From assembly GCF_905147365.1 (NCBI RefSeq), contig NC_056410.1, positions 1,463,501 through 1,527,500 of the forward strand: 64,000 nucleotides of DNA, given 5' to 3'. The notes under the pieces were generated by a model that saw nothing but the letters and a program-made list of their open reading frames with translations, had not been told where the DNA came from and made no database searches. Shown here in pieces: positions 37,501 to 46,925 of this stretch (its first letter is position 1; every line of letters begins with the position of its first letter). Position numbers and translations under genes: made by a program. Source of the stretch: Aricia agestis (Eukaryota; Arthropoda; Insecta; Lepidoptera; Lycaenidae).

Positions 37501-40500
37501 TGGAGTTCCCATTAGAGTAATCCTTGTTTACAAGGTCTAATCAGATGTAAATTTATTCTCTGGTCGTCACTCTTTAAAGTTACAAACTCACCCAAAAACA
37601 AGTTCTTCTGCTGTGATCTGCACGAACGGTTTGGCTCGTTCTCTGTTACCCAGCGATAGACCCGATATGAATAAGCTGATCAGCATCGACGCCAGGTTCG
37701 GAGAAAACGATGTCACTGTCTACACAAACAATAATTCTATTAGGAATATGAATATGTTCCGGGGGGTGAGCCAAAATCTTTTCATTTTCGCTTCGTTATA
37801 GAATCGCCGATGAAAATATATGGAATTGACATAAGCTTTCGTTAATAATATTAATTGTGACGTTGACGTTTTGATTTGATCAGACATTTTGATCGGCGAT
37901 TCCATAAACCTATAACAGTATATATTAAGTCTATGGGCGATTCTATAACGAAGCGAAAACGAAAATGTTTCGGCTAAATGGCCAGATTCCTTTTTTATTG
38001 ATGTAGACTACGTATTACTGACTTAAGACTTTAGAAACCGTGCTACAGAAGCTATCCTATCCTCCCTCCTCTTCCTCTTTATCAAATCGATAATGTTCAT
38101 CACAACCACAGTCACTCTCATTGTCAATTTGTGTGGCCCAATTATAAGCGCTATCGCTTCAAAGATGATATCTATCAACTCGTTTGTAAATATCTTCAGG
38201 AGCCAACTCACTAGCAATGGTATGTTGGGCACGACTAGCTTCTGGCTCTTATCCACCGACATCTCGGGCACGAAGCGCAGGATCTTCTTGTGCTGGTACG
38301 TCACAGTGTCGTTGTCGTGGAACACTATGTTCACTTTTTCCATGTCCTCCCTGATAATATTCGTTATGATTATTATTTAAAATTATTATAATTATTTTTA
38401 GTATTATTAAATATAATTATCATAAGCAATATTTGAAATCAATTTGAGAACTCATTGCTCAACTTTTTCTTTATTAATTCTACGTATAATGATTTCCTTC
38501 TTTCGTTGTTAATTGTTATGGTGTCTGATAATTACTATATCTTTTCAACACGTGTAAAATCTGATTACTATATCAGATGCTGGAGCACGTGCTTTAGATT
38601 AAATTTGTATGTGTCGTAATTAAATGTAACTATATATAGGTATTTTGTTGTCCAAGTCACGAGGCGGGACGGAAAACTTCATAATATTGTATGCACCTTT
38701 GTTACTAGCCTTTCGATCGCGGACAAACGAGACACAATAGCTTATCTATTGTTATCGGGGCCGGATGTGGCCGCTTGGGGCTTCATGAAATAGTCTGATT
38801 TGACCAATTGTTTATTTCACATACCTGTACACGAAAGGCCCCACTTCCACCAGTTTAGGTTTCTCCCCGTGGTCCAGGAACCCCTGGGGGTTTGTCATGT
38901 TGAAGATATACACCTTGGTCAGTCTGATCACCCCGGGCTTCTGCCAGTAGCTGTAGCTGAGGGACCCGTTCCATAGTTTCAGTTCCTGGAACACGGCTAC
39001 ATATAAATAGCTTATAATATCTAAGCGTATACGAATCACGGATATTATACCTACGGCAACGAAACAGGGCTATCCTACAATAATGATTTAACATTTGACT
39101 GAAAATAAAGTTAATATACCTAGCGAAATAGAGCAACAATCTCGAGCTGTCAAACGAAACCGAAATTGATTTTCACCTGTGTGAAAAATATGTGTACGTA
39201 TACACTTACACAAGCATGATTGAACATGAATTCTATGAGATTAAATTGTCAACGTGTGGCACGGTGGCACGTGCCGACTGGACGTCAAAAAAAGAGTTCT
39301 GTTGTCATGTATCACACGTCTCTTTTTACCACGCAGTGTTACTGATAGTGACATCTCTCTTGCTCAGGCCTTTGTTTCTCTATTCCGCTAGGTATATTAA
39401 CTTTATGTTCTCTATTCCGCTAGGTATATTAACTTTATGGACTGAAATTAGAATTAGTTTTTTAGAGCTTTATCATATCCACGCCTTTTAAATAATCGCT
39501 GGTGTCATTTCAAACTTTCGAGTCACGGCTGTATCCCATGCACCCACATACCCATCAAAATATCAATGAAGCATCATAAGATTCTTGTTGTTCGCAGCTG
39601 CAGTTTTCCATGCTATATCGAAAAATCGGTTCTACGGTCTTAGATGGACTTTAGTATTATCTAGTTACATTCGTGTTCCTAACGATGTTATTATGCGGAC
39701 CGGATGTCGCCATTGGGACAATTCTGAAGGAAAAATTATTATAATACCGAACAATAAAAAACATACTACATGAAAATAATAACAATTATCCGTCATTATT
39801 TATGAGATGATCGCAGCGGGCAACAACTGCAGAAGCCATTAGAACAATGTAGCAAAATATTTGTTTTTTTTTCTTGTAAACAATATTTTTGTTTATTTTA
39901 TTTTTATCTCTGAATTTTTTCAGATCATTATTTACTTTACCTGAGACAATTTTACAGAAACGGTATACTTAATTATTAAAATAATATGTTTTCACGTAAG
40001 TAATTTCTTCTAATGCAAATAATTACCTTAAATATAAGATAGTCCAGCCAAGGTACGAAGGATAAGACGATGCCGAGCACCACGGTGCATATGCTGAACG
40101 TGATTACTGCTAGTCGCCCTGCAACAGAAATTATATATAGGACATTAAGTAAGTTGAGAGCCTTAGGGTTTTTTCTACCATGCAAATGACGCACATAATA
40201 ATTCCGCAAGAGTACATAGCTAACAAAATATGCGGTTAATTAAAATATTATGACCTACTTCAAAAATAAAACTTGGTAAATCTGCTCTATAGCTTTCTCA
40301 AGCCGCCAAGGAAATGGAAGCTAATTTGTCATTTCCGTCTGAAAGGTTGCGGGAACGTCATCTTCTTTTTGGAAACCGAACTGCGTCATTCTATGTCGCT
40401 GATAAGATCTAGTGATGTATAGCTATGTCCACACTGTGCACTTTCATCTTCAATTTTCGTCATCAACTTTCAGATTGGCGCATTCAATAATTGAATGCGT

Positions 40501-43500
40501 CAAGGAACGCAACGCTAACTTTGTCATTTTTGAAGTTTTGGATACGGTCAGAGGGTATGCAACGCGAGCGTGCCTCACGTTCGCTGCAGTTGACTGCGCT
40601 ATAACGCATGCCTTTGACAGAAAAAGGCACAGTGTGGACAAAGCTTATGAGCTTTGGTCTTTAACGTCATTAGAGCGAGATATAATGACATAATGACGCA
40701 CGGTCAGGGTCAGCAGGTCACAGCTAACAGCTAAGTGCAGCATGAGAACGCCGAAGACGTCAACGCATGACATTCTTGTGATCATCGTAAGCGATTATAA
40801 AAAATCTGTACTTTGTACTTTCTCTGAAGCGGTTGCGCCAATTTTGATAATTTTACATTTTACTTTCACTACTTACTCAAAATCACATTAGATGATTTAA
40901 CAGACGTATCACGAGAAGTGCGCGCGTTGTCGCTATGATTATTTTATTTGATAGATTTATAACGATGAGCCTCGGCGTTTCTTACAAACATACAATGCGC
41001 CTTTTTCTCGAACGATACTTTGTTTAAATGCAGACGAATTCATTAAAGATTAAATAATACTACAGAAACTCATTCCATTTCAGTAACTTATGTAACTCTT
41101 CCTAGAATCTTCTTCGGCTTAAGATATAAAACCTCATTAACGATTGTGAAATTAACGGAGCGCTGAGACGCTACAACAGTTGCTTGTTGAGGAAGCGCGC
41201 TAATTGGTGATTGATCGGCGATTATTAAACAATCGCAATTTGTTAATCCATTGTTGTGCTGAAGGTCTGTTGTGCGCTTTATGTGCTGCAGCCGATCACT
41301 GATTATATTATTGTGATTACATAATATAATATTATATTGGATGTAACAAAACCAAAGTCATAAATACAATACTTTAGCGTGTGTAGGTACATGTCCCATA
41401 AATAGAGTTCACTTTGAAAGTAGCAGCGCCAAAAGAGCCTAATTTTATTTGTGATTGGTATGGGCAAAAGCCCAAGCGTCATGAATTTGCCCGTAAATAC
41501 AAAATAAAAAGTAAAAATCGGCCAAATGCAAGTTGGACTCGCCCATGAAGGGTTCCGCAGCAGCAATGTTTATTTTTATGAAATTAAAAGGTTTTTGATT
41601 TATTTTTATATTTCAGTTAGATCTTAGATCTCGCTCAAACCAATTTTCGTTGGTAGTATTTATGGTAATGTGCATCATAATAATATATTGTTTTAGACTT
41701 ATCATGCCCCTACTTTAGTAGTTAGGGGGGGGGGGGGACACACATTTTACCACTTTGGAAGAGTATCTCTCGCAAACTATTCAGGTTAGAAAAAAAATAT
41801 ATTCGAAACATCAATTAAATTTTTTTTGTTCATAGTTAGATGAAAAAAATTGCTTTTGTTTCAGACAACTCAAAGGGCTCCTCATAGGTACAAACCTATG
41901 AGGACCCCTAAAGTGTTTAATAAGTTTTCCATTTTTGTTTCAAAATCTTAATGCGCTTTACAGACTAGATCTACTAGTTTTAATAGTACATCTTATAGTT
42001 TCGGAGAAAAGTGGCTAGTGGCTGACATACGGACGGACAGACAGACAGACATGACGAATCTATACGGGTTCCGTTTTTTGCCATTTAGCTACGGAACCCT
42101 AAAAAGTTACTCTTTCAGCACTGCTACATTCAGAGTCGACTCTATACGGGGGACTCATACACACGCTTAGGGTGAAGCCAAACGAGCGTAATTTGTGACT
42201 TGTGAGTCGCAGAATTTCGGCTGGCAGAAATTCTGCTGCATTCAGTTTCATATAAAAGTCCTGTTTGATTCACACGAGCGTAATGTTGTCAGTCATGATT
42301 TGTATGCAAAGATATTTACGCGACCGAAATTCTGCGACACACAACTGACAAATTACGCTCGTGTGGCTTTACCCTAAAGTATTATCACTTTGTTTAGTGA
42401 CTTTACATTACAATATTATAATATTATTATCATCCCCACATATTTCAATAAATTACCAGCACTTCTGCCGTGATTGGGTCTTCTTTTATTGCAGAATAAC
42501 TTTTGACGTCCGTAGTATATTTTTATTTTTGTTATTTCTATTTAATATTTTCACAAGCCCATATCGTATCTGTTATGCTACTGCAGCGACGTTTTATGGT
42601 TTTACAGCCATTACCGTGCAACTTTTAGCACATAGCCGATGACGCTTCACTTTTGCCATAAATGTGTCGTTAGATACTCGGCACCACTTAGACATAATAA
42701 ATCGTGGCATTATTATAATTACGCCGATAATATGGTTTAATGGGCCGGTTTTAAATATTAATAATAAAACACAATAATAGGAATCGGTTCCAGTAAACCA
42801 CGAGGAAAACTTATGTAAGACAACGATCGTTTAATCTAATAGTTTAATGCTTTCTTAGAATTGTTGTTCTTCGTGTTTTATGACACGAGTAGGATTAGCA
42901 GCTTTGCAGAAAGCAGAGGACAAGACGGATCGAACTTAGGCCTGAATTTTCAAGGCAGGACTGTATTGATTGCATGGATACACACTACACAGTATACTAT
43001 AATTTAACAATTTATGTTCCGATGCATGCTAGCTGATGTAAAAGTGCCAATAAAAGAAACTCGTTTAAGTCTTATGCTACTGTAGTACTTATAACAAAAT
43101 GTATACATTTCTCTTGAAGCCAAGCGCGACACACATACCATAATTTATAACACACCATTACTAAACGGAAATTTAAGCATCGTATTATAGACCGTACAAA
43201 TTCGGTGCTATGTCAATGTTCCCAACCACTGAGCTACCGCCGTGTGACGCGAGCGGCTCGTGCGAGGTGAAATGTGAATAAAGAAATGAACATCAATAAG
43301 CGGTGATGGGAACTCTATTGTTTTGATCGCCGTCAAGGTCGGCCCCAGCCCCCAGCTGACTGCCGCTACTGAAACAGTGGACTACAGACTTTTTTTAAAG
43401 TTACAATATTGTAACGTTCTTTTATCACCTGAGTGTAATATTGTCCGATGTATTATAACTATATGAATAATTTTGTTAATACGTGATTTCTTGCACACTA

Positions 43501-45035
43501 ACTTTTAATACGCAATTTTAAATACATACCTAATTATTAATTCGTAACGACAAATTAACTATTATCAAATTGCAACGGATGTTTATTTAATTTTTCGTAT
43601 GTGGCAATGTTAGTAAGTAGTACTTACTACTTACTAAGTTTACTTACTTAGTACTTACTAAGTACCTACTAAGTAGTGATTATTTTCATTAATTAATTTA
43701 TTTAACAATTAAATATTATGATTTATTTTGGTTCCTGGTATTGTTATTTTTTTTAATTATATTGAATTATGTCGATTAGTTTCTCTTCCGTGTGACAATA
43801 TTTAATAATATGTTACTATCATGTTCGATGTTATTGAATAATAATTTATTTGCATTCAAAATAAAATCAAGGTCACGAATAAACATGAAAAATTGAACCT
43901 AATATACGAGTGGAAAACTACAAACATTATAATAATGTGTTTATTTATATTTTTAGCAATAAAAATCACCTTGCAGATTTCCGTATTGTCATAATTTATT
44001 ATTTATCCATATAAAAATATAAATTATTATAATTTATCACACAGGAATAGATCTATATTTCAAATAAATAACCTAAAATAATGATATTAATAAAAATGCA
44101 TTTTTTAATAAAATCGCTAGGTATTAATAACGAAAAATAATTAAAGGTCGTAGTACATTATATTAATAATTCAATTTAATTCAATTCAGTTTTGACATTG
44201 GAATAAAATATTGTATCTGATATTGTTACAAAAATAGTAAATGGCCCGCTGCTGGTGGGAATTTATATAAAGCAGGTTCTTTTAGTAAATAACAAATTAA
44301 TATATTTTATTTGCGTCATAACCCGTTTTTTTCTAGTGTTTATATTTCAATTAGAATATTCTGTCATAATAATTAAGTTTTCGTAACCTTTAGCAGAGAA
44401 AGTTTATTAGCTTAGCTCTAAATAGCTCATTACCGTAAAAACAATAATACTCTTATAATAATAATAATTTATGTAAATAAATGCAATTTGGGATAATATC
44501 TTTTTTTTATGATTTGAATCCATAAAGCAAAAGTAAGTTATTAATATCTAGTTAAAAGCTATACTGAACCCTATACCGACAGCGGCGAGGCGCGCTTGAC
44601 CGACATGTCTATAATCTTTATAATGCAGGTGTCAAGGATGCATAAAGTTTTAGTACTGCAAATTACATGCTACAATTTAGCTGTCCTATCTTTAAGCGTC
44701 ATGAAATACAAGCTGATGGCCATTTCATCCACATTCAATAAAAATGCCTAAGCTATATCTGTACACAGTTTCACCCTTTTTTGTAATTCTATAACCTATT
44801 TTAATGATAGGGATGGAGAAGAAAACACGCGCATAATTCACAATCACTTTGCTATTCACATAATATTTAACTGTCTCAGTCCATAGTTTTCGTAGTCGCC
44901 GCTCGTTTCATTGTCCCGGCGTCCTTCATTGGTATTATTTGGATTCCAGCCAGTAATGAGTGGTGACAGCTCACCGATCGTACCGTCTGTGTGGTCGAAT
45001 TCGGCATAGCTCAGCCCTTTCTCATAATTCATCAT
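28084..45035 (-). CDS. Class B scavenger receptor (CD36 / LIMP-2 / emp family), 606 aa
   Basis: Coding exons in transcript order are 45035-44975, 40118-40027, 38985-38825, 38350-38212, 37719-37592, 37015-36931, 36187-36057, 31899-31778, 30354-30220, 29920-29802, 28898-28767 and 28599-28084. All junctions are GT-AG and phases agree, giving 1821 bp with one stop. It has the family layout: short cytosolic N-terminus, TM1 (about residues 24-42), a large N-glycosylated ectodomain, TM2 (about 457-479) and a cytosolic tail. Landmarks are NMTNP, VGPFVYRE, PNIPLL, CNDI with ASEGSFFPP, CYCQSEWC and APVYLSYPHF. The tail (about 127 residues) is much longer than in CD36. It carries ERESLI (577-582), an acidic dileucine like that of LIMP-2, and YQPL (523-526), a YxxPhi signal. 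These proteins bind lipoproteins, lipids or enzymes at the plasma membrane, endosomes or lysosomes. The emp/LIMP-2 branch is my best guess; the ligand is unknown. Confidence 0.93.
28767..28898 (-). CDS. Scavenger receptor exon 11
   Basis: 132 bp, phase 0 at both ends. Encodes KLGVPLEGQVRVQLNLKVDQ and the FPVMWLQE stretch. This is the PLEGxxRxQxNL-type segment before TM2 that is typical of the family. Donor GTAACT. Confidence 0.95.
28960..29612. repeat. Repeat-rich intron 10-11: LINE-like tail and Helitron-like element
   Basis: ATAAATAAATAAACGTTTATTC at 28968-28990 looks like the 3' end of a non-LTR element. From about 29358 (ACTAGCTCACCCGGCGAACT) to 29606 (GCGACTCATTTTTATAATATAG) there is a Helitron-like repeat. 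A diverged relative is at 58875-59000. Confidence 0.55.
29802..29920 (-). CDS. Scavenger receptor exon 10 (APVYLSYPHFYDAD)
   Basis: Encodes APVYLSYPHFYDADPSLL, the most recognisable CD36-family block, then GLKPEKEKHESYFKIQP. Donor GTACGT. Confidence 0.98.
30220..30354 (-). CDS. Scavenger receptor exon 9 (cysteine-rich)
   Basis: Encodes IQTGLYTPPSSTLETPD, CYCQSEWCPPRG and ISPCQY. The cysteines are placed for the conserved disulfides of the family. Donor GTAAGT; acceptor GTGCAG. Confidence 0.96.
30541..30642. repeat. Long hairpin, ~45-bp arms
   Basis: CATTTTGGTTAACTTTGAAT... and its complement ...ATTCAAAGTTATCCAAAATG pair with one or two mismatches around an ~11-base loop. It abuts the GGGTTCCGT repeat at 30677. 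Confidence 0.9.
30677..31456 (+). mobile_element. GGGTTCCGT...CACTTGGCCGG element, copy 1
   Basis: Starts GGGTTCCGTACCTCAAAAGG with AACGGAACCC and GTCC/GTCT repeats. Ends ACGGAACCCTCGGTGCGCGAGTCCGACTCGCACTTGGCCGG. Two sub-repeats of ~270 bp lie inside (CTCAGGAACGCGTGGAGGTA / CTCATAAACGCGTAGAGGTA). It is non-coding. Confidence 0.8.
31778..31899 (-). CDS. Scavenger receptor exon 8 (ASEGSFFPPRAVTKSDMLYVY)
   Basis: Acceptor TTCCCCAG; donor GTGAGT. Encodes ASEGSFFPPRAVTK and LYVYDKDLCRILPL to VYKDG. These match the family's FFPP and CRS/CRI regions. The open frame that reads on past the donor (down to 31566) is intron read-through. Confidence 0.96.
31968..32168 (+). mobile_element. Helitron-like / Lep1-type repeat, second copy
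   Basis: ATTATAAATTCGAAAGTGTG, CTCTTCACGCCCAAAGCGAT, GAACCGATTTTGCTGAAATT and TTGCGGGCATCAACTAG match the element at 19509-19719 along its length. Confidence 0.75.
32545..32801. mobile_element. Foldback MITE (GATGTAACAAAACTA ends), copy 1
   Basis: TACAAGATGTGACAAAACTA at the left and TTAGTTTAGTTACAC at the right. CTTTAGG/CCTAAAG, GTGAAAGTGGCAGCG/CGCTGCTACTTTTAC and GGGA pairs lie inside. Other copies: 45622-45982 and the doubly interrupted 41337-42405. Confidence 0.8.
32802..33770. other. Scavenger receptor intron 7-8, AT-rich, no feature seen
   Basis: No splice-bounded coding segment and no recognisable repeat were found. The short open frames have no coding character. Confidence 0.4.
33771..33933. 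mobile_element. Foldback MITE, GCTAACGCT family, copy 2
   Basis: CTAGTAGACAAGTAGC at the left, ACAAAATGTATGCGATTTGA and TCGCTTCGCTAGCG in the middle. More diverged than the copies at 4879 and 57026, especially in the right arm. Confidence 0.8.
34823..35552. mobile_element. hAT-type non-autonomous element with perfect 8-bp TSD
   Basis: The element starts CAGTGTCGCCATTTTAGT and ends TTCTGGCAACACTG. Its ends match as CAGTGT(C/T)GCCA. TTCGAGCG is present immediately before (34815-34822) and after (35553-35560). An 8-bp duplication and CAGTG ends are hallmarks of the hAT superfamily. No transposase frame was seen. Internal TAGTGC motifs repeat near both ends. Confidence 0.9.
35013..35154. mobile_element. 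Foldback nested inside the hAT element
   Basis: AGTCTGTCAAAAAAGTGGAG at the left is complemented by CTTCACTTTTTGACAGACT at the right. The arms are about 60 bp long. Confidence 0.9.
36057..36187 (-). CDS. Scavenger receptor exon 7 (RNGTLDEVSTIYAGERLDRFG)
   Basis: Encodes RNGTLDEVSTIYAGE, DRFGYLDRVNGMDHLPHW and SPCNDI. Acceptor CTCTTAG; donor GTAGGT. It ends in phase 2, completed by A of exon 8 to Arg. Confidence 0.96.
36403..36724 (-). mobile_element. SINE-like repeat family B, copy 4
   Basis: Reverse-oriented unit from TTTATGAAATAAGGGGGCAA to GGCTCTCCCACGTA. It is slightly shorter than copy 2 because the pyrimidine-rich middle and the GGGCGACGG block are reduced. Confidence 0.9.
36931..37015 (-). 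CDS. Scavenger receptor exon 6 (YDDPLVNLAHYVYPKGKRP)
   Basis: Short 85-bp exon with acceptor ACTTTCAG and donor GTAAGT. It continues the LVFGYDDPL motif and ends MGLLLA. Confidence 0.95.
37195..37235. repeat. Perfect hairpin CTAACGTTACGTTATTTATT
   Basis: 20-bp arms around one base. No family link was seen. Confidence 0.88.
37592..37719 (-). CDS. Scavenger receptor exon 5 (TVTSFSPNLASMLISLF)
   Basis: Acceptor TGTGTAG; donor GTGAGT. Encodes TVTSFSPNLASMLISLFI to PFVQITAEELVFG. The alternative CAG three codons in would break phase. Confidence 0.94.
38212..38350 (-). CDS. Scavenger receptor exon 4 (EDMEKVNIVFHDNDTVTYQ)
   Basis: Acceptor ATTATCAG; donor GTGAGT right after PNIPLL. Encodes KVNIVFHDNDTVTYQHKK and LRFVPEMSVDKS to VVPNIPLL, the family's amino-proximal ectodomain. 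The longer open frame past 38212 is intron read-through. Confidence 0.96.
38825..38985 (-). CDS. Scavenger receptor exon 3 (ELKLWNGSLSYSYWQKPG)
   Basis: Acceptor GTTCCAG; donor GTATGT. Encodes LWNGSLSYSYWQKPG, VYIFNMTNPQGFL and LVEVGPFVYR, all classic CD36-family blocks with a sequon at NGS and NMT. Confidence 0.97.
39103..39440. mobile_element. MITE with CATAAAGTTAATATACCTAG ends, complete copy
   Basis: AAAGTTAATATACCTAGCGA at the left. At the right CTCTATTCCGCTAGGTATAT and AACTTTAT occur twice in tandem (39388-39409 and 39410-39440 approximately). The interior (CGAGCTGTCAAACGAAACCG, CACGTGCC, AGTGACATCTCTCTTGC) matches the insert in the mariner relic at 17311-17975. No transposase; superfamily unknown. 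Confidence 0.88.
40027..40118 (-). CDS. Scavenger receptor exon 2: first transmembrane segment
   Basis: Acceptor CTGTTGCAG; donor GTAATT. Encodes RLAVITFSICTVVLGIVLSF and VPWLDYLIFK, the N-terminal signal-anchor of the family. It starts with two bases needing one base from the previous exon, and contains no in-frame Met, so a 5' coding exon is required. Confidence 0.95.
40420..40645. mobile_element. MITE with TGTCCACACTGTGC ends
   Basis: TGTCCACACTGTGCACTTTC at the left is complemented by AAAAAGGCACAGTGTGGACA at the right. Non-coding; the two opposed open frames inside it are artefacts. Confidence 0.8.
41517..42102 (-). mobile_element. GGGTTCCGT-type element, copy 2 (reverse)
   Basis: On the minus strand it begins AGGGTTCCGTAGCTAAATGG and ends AGGGGTCC... 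to CATGGGCGAGTCCAACTTGC and GGCCGATTTTT. It is most similar to the copy at 59015-59627, including the shared GGAAGAGTATCTCTCGCAAA segment. A poly-G run lies at 41727-41738. Confidence 0.8.
42170..42374. mobile_element. MITE with GGGTGAAGCCAAACGAGCG ends, TA-flanked
   Basis: GGGTGAAGCCAAACGAGCGT and ACGCTCGTGTGGCTTTACCC are inverted ends. TA abuts both sides. Inner pairs are AATTTGT/ACAAATT and GCAGAATTTCGG/CCGAAATTCTGC. Confidence 0.85.
42420..44974. other. Scavenger receptor intron 1-2, AT-rich
   Basis: Mostly low-complexity AT-rich sequence. It has a weak tRNA-like SINE scrap at about 43195-43262 (AACCACTGAGCTACCGCC) and an ACTT-rich, self-complementary tract at 43607-43676. No coding exon was seen. 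Confidence 0.5.
44975..45035 (-). CDS. Scavenger receptor exon 1 (start codon; MMNYEKGLSYAEFDHTDGTI)
   Basis: ATG ATG at 45035-45030 begins an open frame with coding character. A strong donor GTGAGC follows ATCG. The final G (phase 1) joins exactly to the GG of exon 2, making ...GTIG-RLAV. A short acidic/aromatic cytosolic N-terminus before TM1 is normal for the family. The frame running on to 44856 is intron read-through. Assignment as exon 1 is inferred from phase, strand and position. Confidence 0.72.
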
Positions 45036-45621
45036 CAAGGGGCAATGACCTTCCGTGACGGCGCTAACGACAGCCTTAAAAGCTCCGTTTATATTAATAT
45101 GATTTTGGCATCTTTGTGGTTTAGTGGTTTAGATTTATTATTACAGAGATTATACTAAAAATACAGCAATAATCTTCAGCATATGAACATTCCTTTCTCC
45201 GCTATTAATTTCCAAGTTTTTTAATTATTCTCATGATATCAGCTTCTAAAGTAATACCAATTTATTTAAATTCAAGCATACATTCAATATCTCCCTAGTA
45301 TTTACAAATTACATGTTTTTACATGTTTGCCGTTTGACTATTTTTAGGTCAATTTTGAACTAAGATAAGTACAAAAATAGGACATTGGAGCGATCTCGGC
45401 AACGCGGCAGATGTATGGTCAAAGTCGTTTGCTCAGGGGATGGCCGTAAGTGTGGTTAGGACAATGCAAGCTGATCGCCTGCTATAATATGCAAGACGTT
45501 CGATATGTCAAAGTTCGTCGTCCCTAAAACTTTTTAGCAACAGTTCCAAAAACATTTGTCGAAAACATTTGAGAAAGCTTCATCTCTTCGCGTCTTTGGA
45601 AAATTTGCAATCCGGGACTGG

Positions 45622-45982
45622 TTTAGTATGATAATTTCATAGATATACAAGATGTAACAAAACTAGGTGATATTAATACTTTAGGGTGTGTACTGTGTAT
45701 GTAATGTGTCCCATATACATATAGTATTATATAGTAATTATATACTCTTATAGTTTTTACTGTGAAAGTAGCAGCACTGACAGAGCAACTTTTTGTGATT
45801 TGTATGGGCAAGCGCCCCAGCGTCATACATTTTCCCATACAAAAGTAAAAAAAGTTAATCTTTTTACGCTGCTACTTTCACAGCAAACTCTATAAAGGCC
45901 AAAGGGTACTCGTACACAATATCCTAATCTCTAATCACTTTGTTTTGTTACACCCTGTATGACTATGAAATTATCATACTAA
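45622..45982. mobile_element. Foldback MITE (GATGTAACAAAAC family), full-length copy
   Basis: TTAGTATGATAATTTCATAG and its complement CTATGAAATTATCATACTAA close the element. They are followed inward by TACAAGATGTAACAAAAC / GTTTTGTTACACCCTGTA. It is longer than the copies at 32545 and 41337, which lack the outer 20 bp. It lies about 0.6 kb upstream of the scavenger receptor start codon. Confidence 0.9.
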
Positions 45983-46008
45983 TGAACTGGTACAATTTGT
46001 ATGTTTTA

Positions 46009-46466
46009 GGGTTCCGTACCCAAAGGGTAAAACGGGACCCTATTACTAAGACTTCGTTGTCTGTCTGTCTGTCCGTTTGTCTGTCTGTCTGTCGCCAGGC
46101 TGTATCTCAAGAACCGCTATAGCTAAACTTCTGAAATTTTTACAGATTATGTATTTTATCTGTTGCCGCTATAACAATAAATACTTACTAAAAACAAAAT
46201 AATATTAAATTATTAATATTTAAGGGGGGCTCCCATACAACAAACGTGATTTTTTGGTCTTTTGCCTCGTAATCAATAATAATAAGAGTAGGCACTTGAA
46301 ATTTTCACAAACGCCTTAAATATATGCGTACTTTAATACTAATATTTAAATAAAATAAATAATTAAGGATGGGCTCCCGTACAAAAAACACAATTTTTGG
46401 CCTATTTTTTCTCTATAACGGTACGGAACCCTTCGTGCGCGAGTCCGACTGGCACTTGGCCGATTA
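46009..46466 (+). mobile_element. GGGTTCCGT...CACTTGGCC element, copy 3
   Basis: GGGTTCCGTACCCAAAGGGT at the left; GTCTGTCTGTCC repeats; ACGGAACCCTTCGTGCGCGA and GTCCGACTGGCACTTGGCCG at the right. Confidence 0.85.
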
Positions 46467-46828
46467 TTTTCATTTCGATGTCAAGGTCGGCGGATACTAC
46501 TACACTAAATCTCTTTAATTTTATACTAGCCATACTAATTTGCATTTGAAATAGTGTTGGTAATCGTCTTGCAAAATGGTATTATATAATATTGCCTCCT
46601 TCGGAAATAATCTTCCTAAGCTTCTTAAGGCCTCCATATAAGGTCGATTGTATCCAGTCGAACTGATAGCAGGCCAGAGTTTCATTATGCATTCCCGTAG
46701 GTATGTATGCACGAGTCTAGTCAGGTCGTCCGGCAATTAATCCAATATAAATATAATAATCAATCCAACGCTATCCCGAAGAATTTCTATGTTAAAGAGG
46801 CCCTTAATAATCTTTATAATATTAGCAA

Positions 46829-46925
46829 ATAGGCCGATAAATCGATCTAGCTAGGAATCATTTTTAGAAAATGTTATTTTATTCGTGTTTTATCGAATAC
46901 CGAGCCAAGCTCGGTCAAATAGCTA
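46829..46925 (+). repeat. GATAAATCGATCTAGCTAGG repeat, solo copy
   Basis: Same unit as inside the SINE at 16100-16196: GATAAATCGATCTAGCTAGG to ACCGAG..AGCTCGGTCAAAT. Confidence 0.75.

Larger units (their letters stand above)
41337..42405. mobile_element. Foldback MITE (GATGTAACAAAAC) split by two insertions
   Basis: The left part is 41337-41516 and the middle 42103-42168. The right end is from 42376 (AAAGTATTATCACTTTGTTT). The gaps are filled by a minus-oriented GGGTTCCGT-type element (41517-42102) and by a 206-bp MITE (42170-42374). Order and gaps were worked out against the intact copies at 32545 and 45622. Confidence 0.75.

Noticed and set aside
38023..38211. Frame continuing past scavenger receptor exon 4
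   Set aside because: GTGAGT directly after PNIPLL and the match to TVTSFSPN in the next exon show it is intron read-through.
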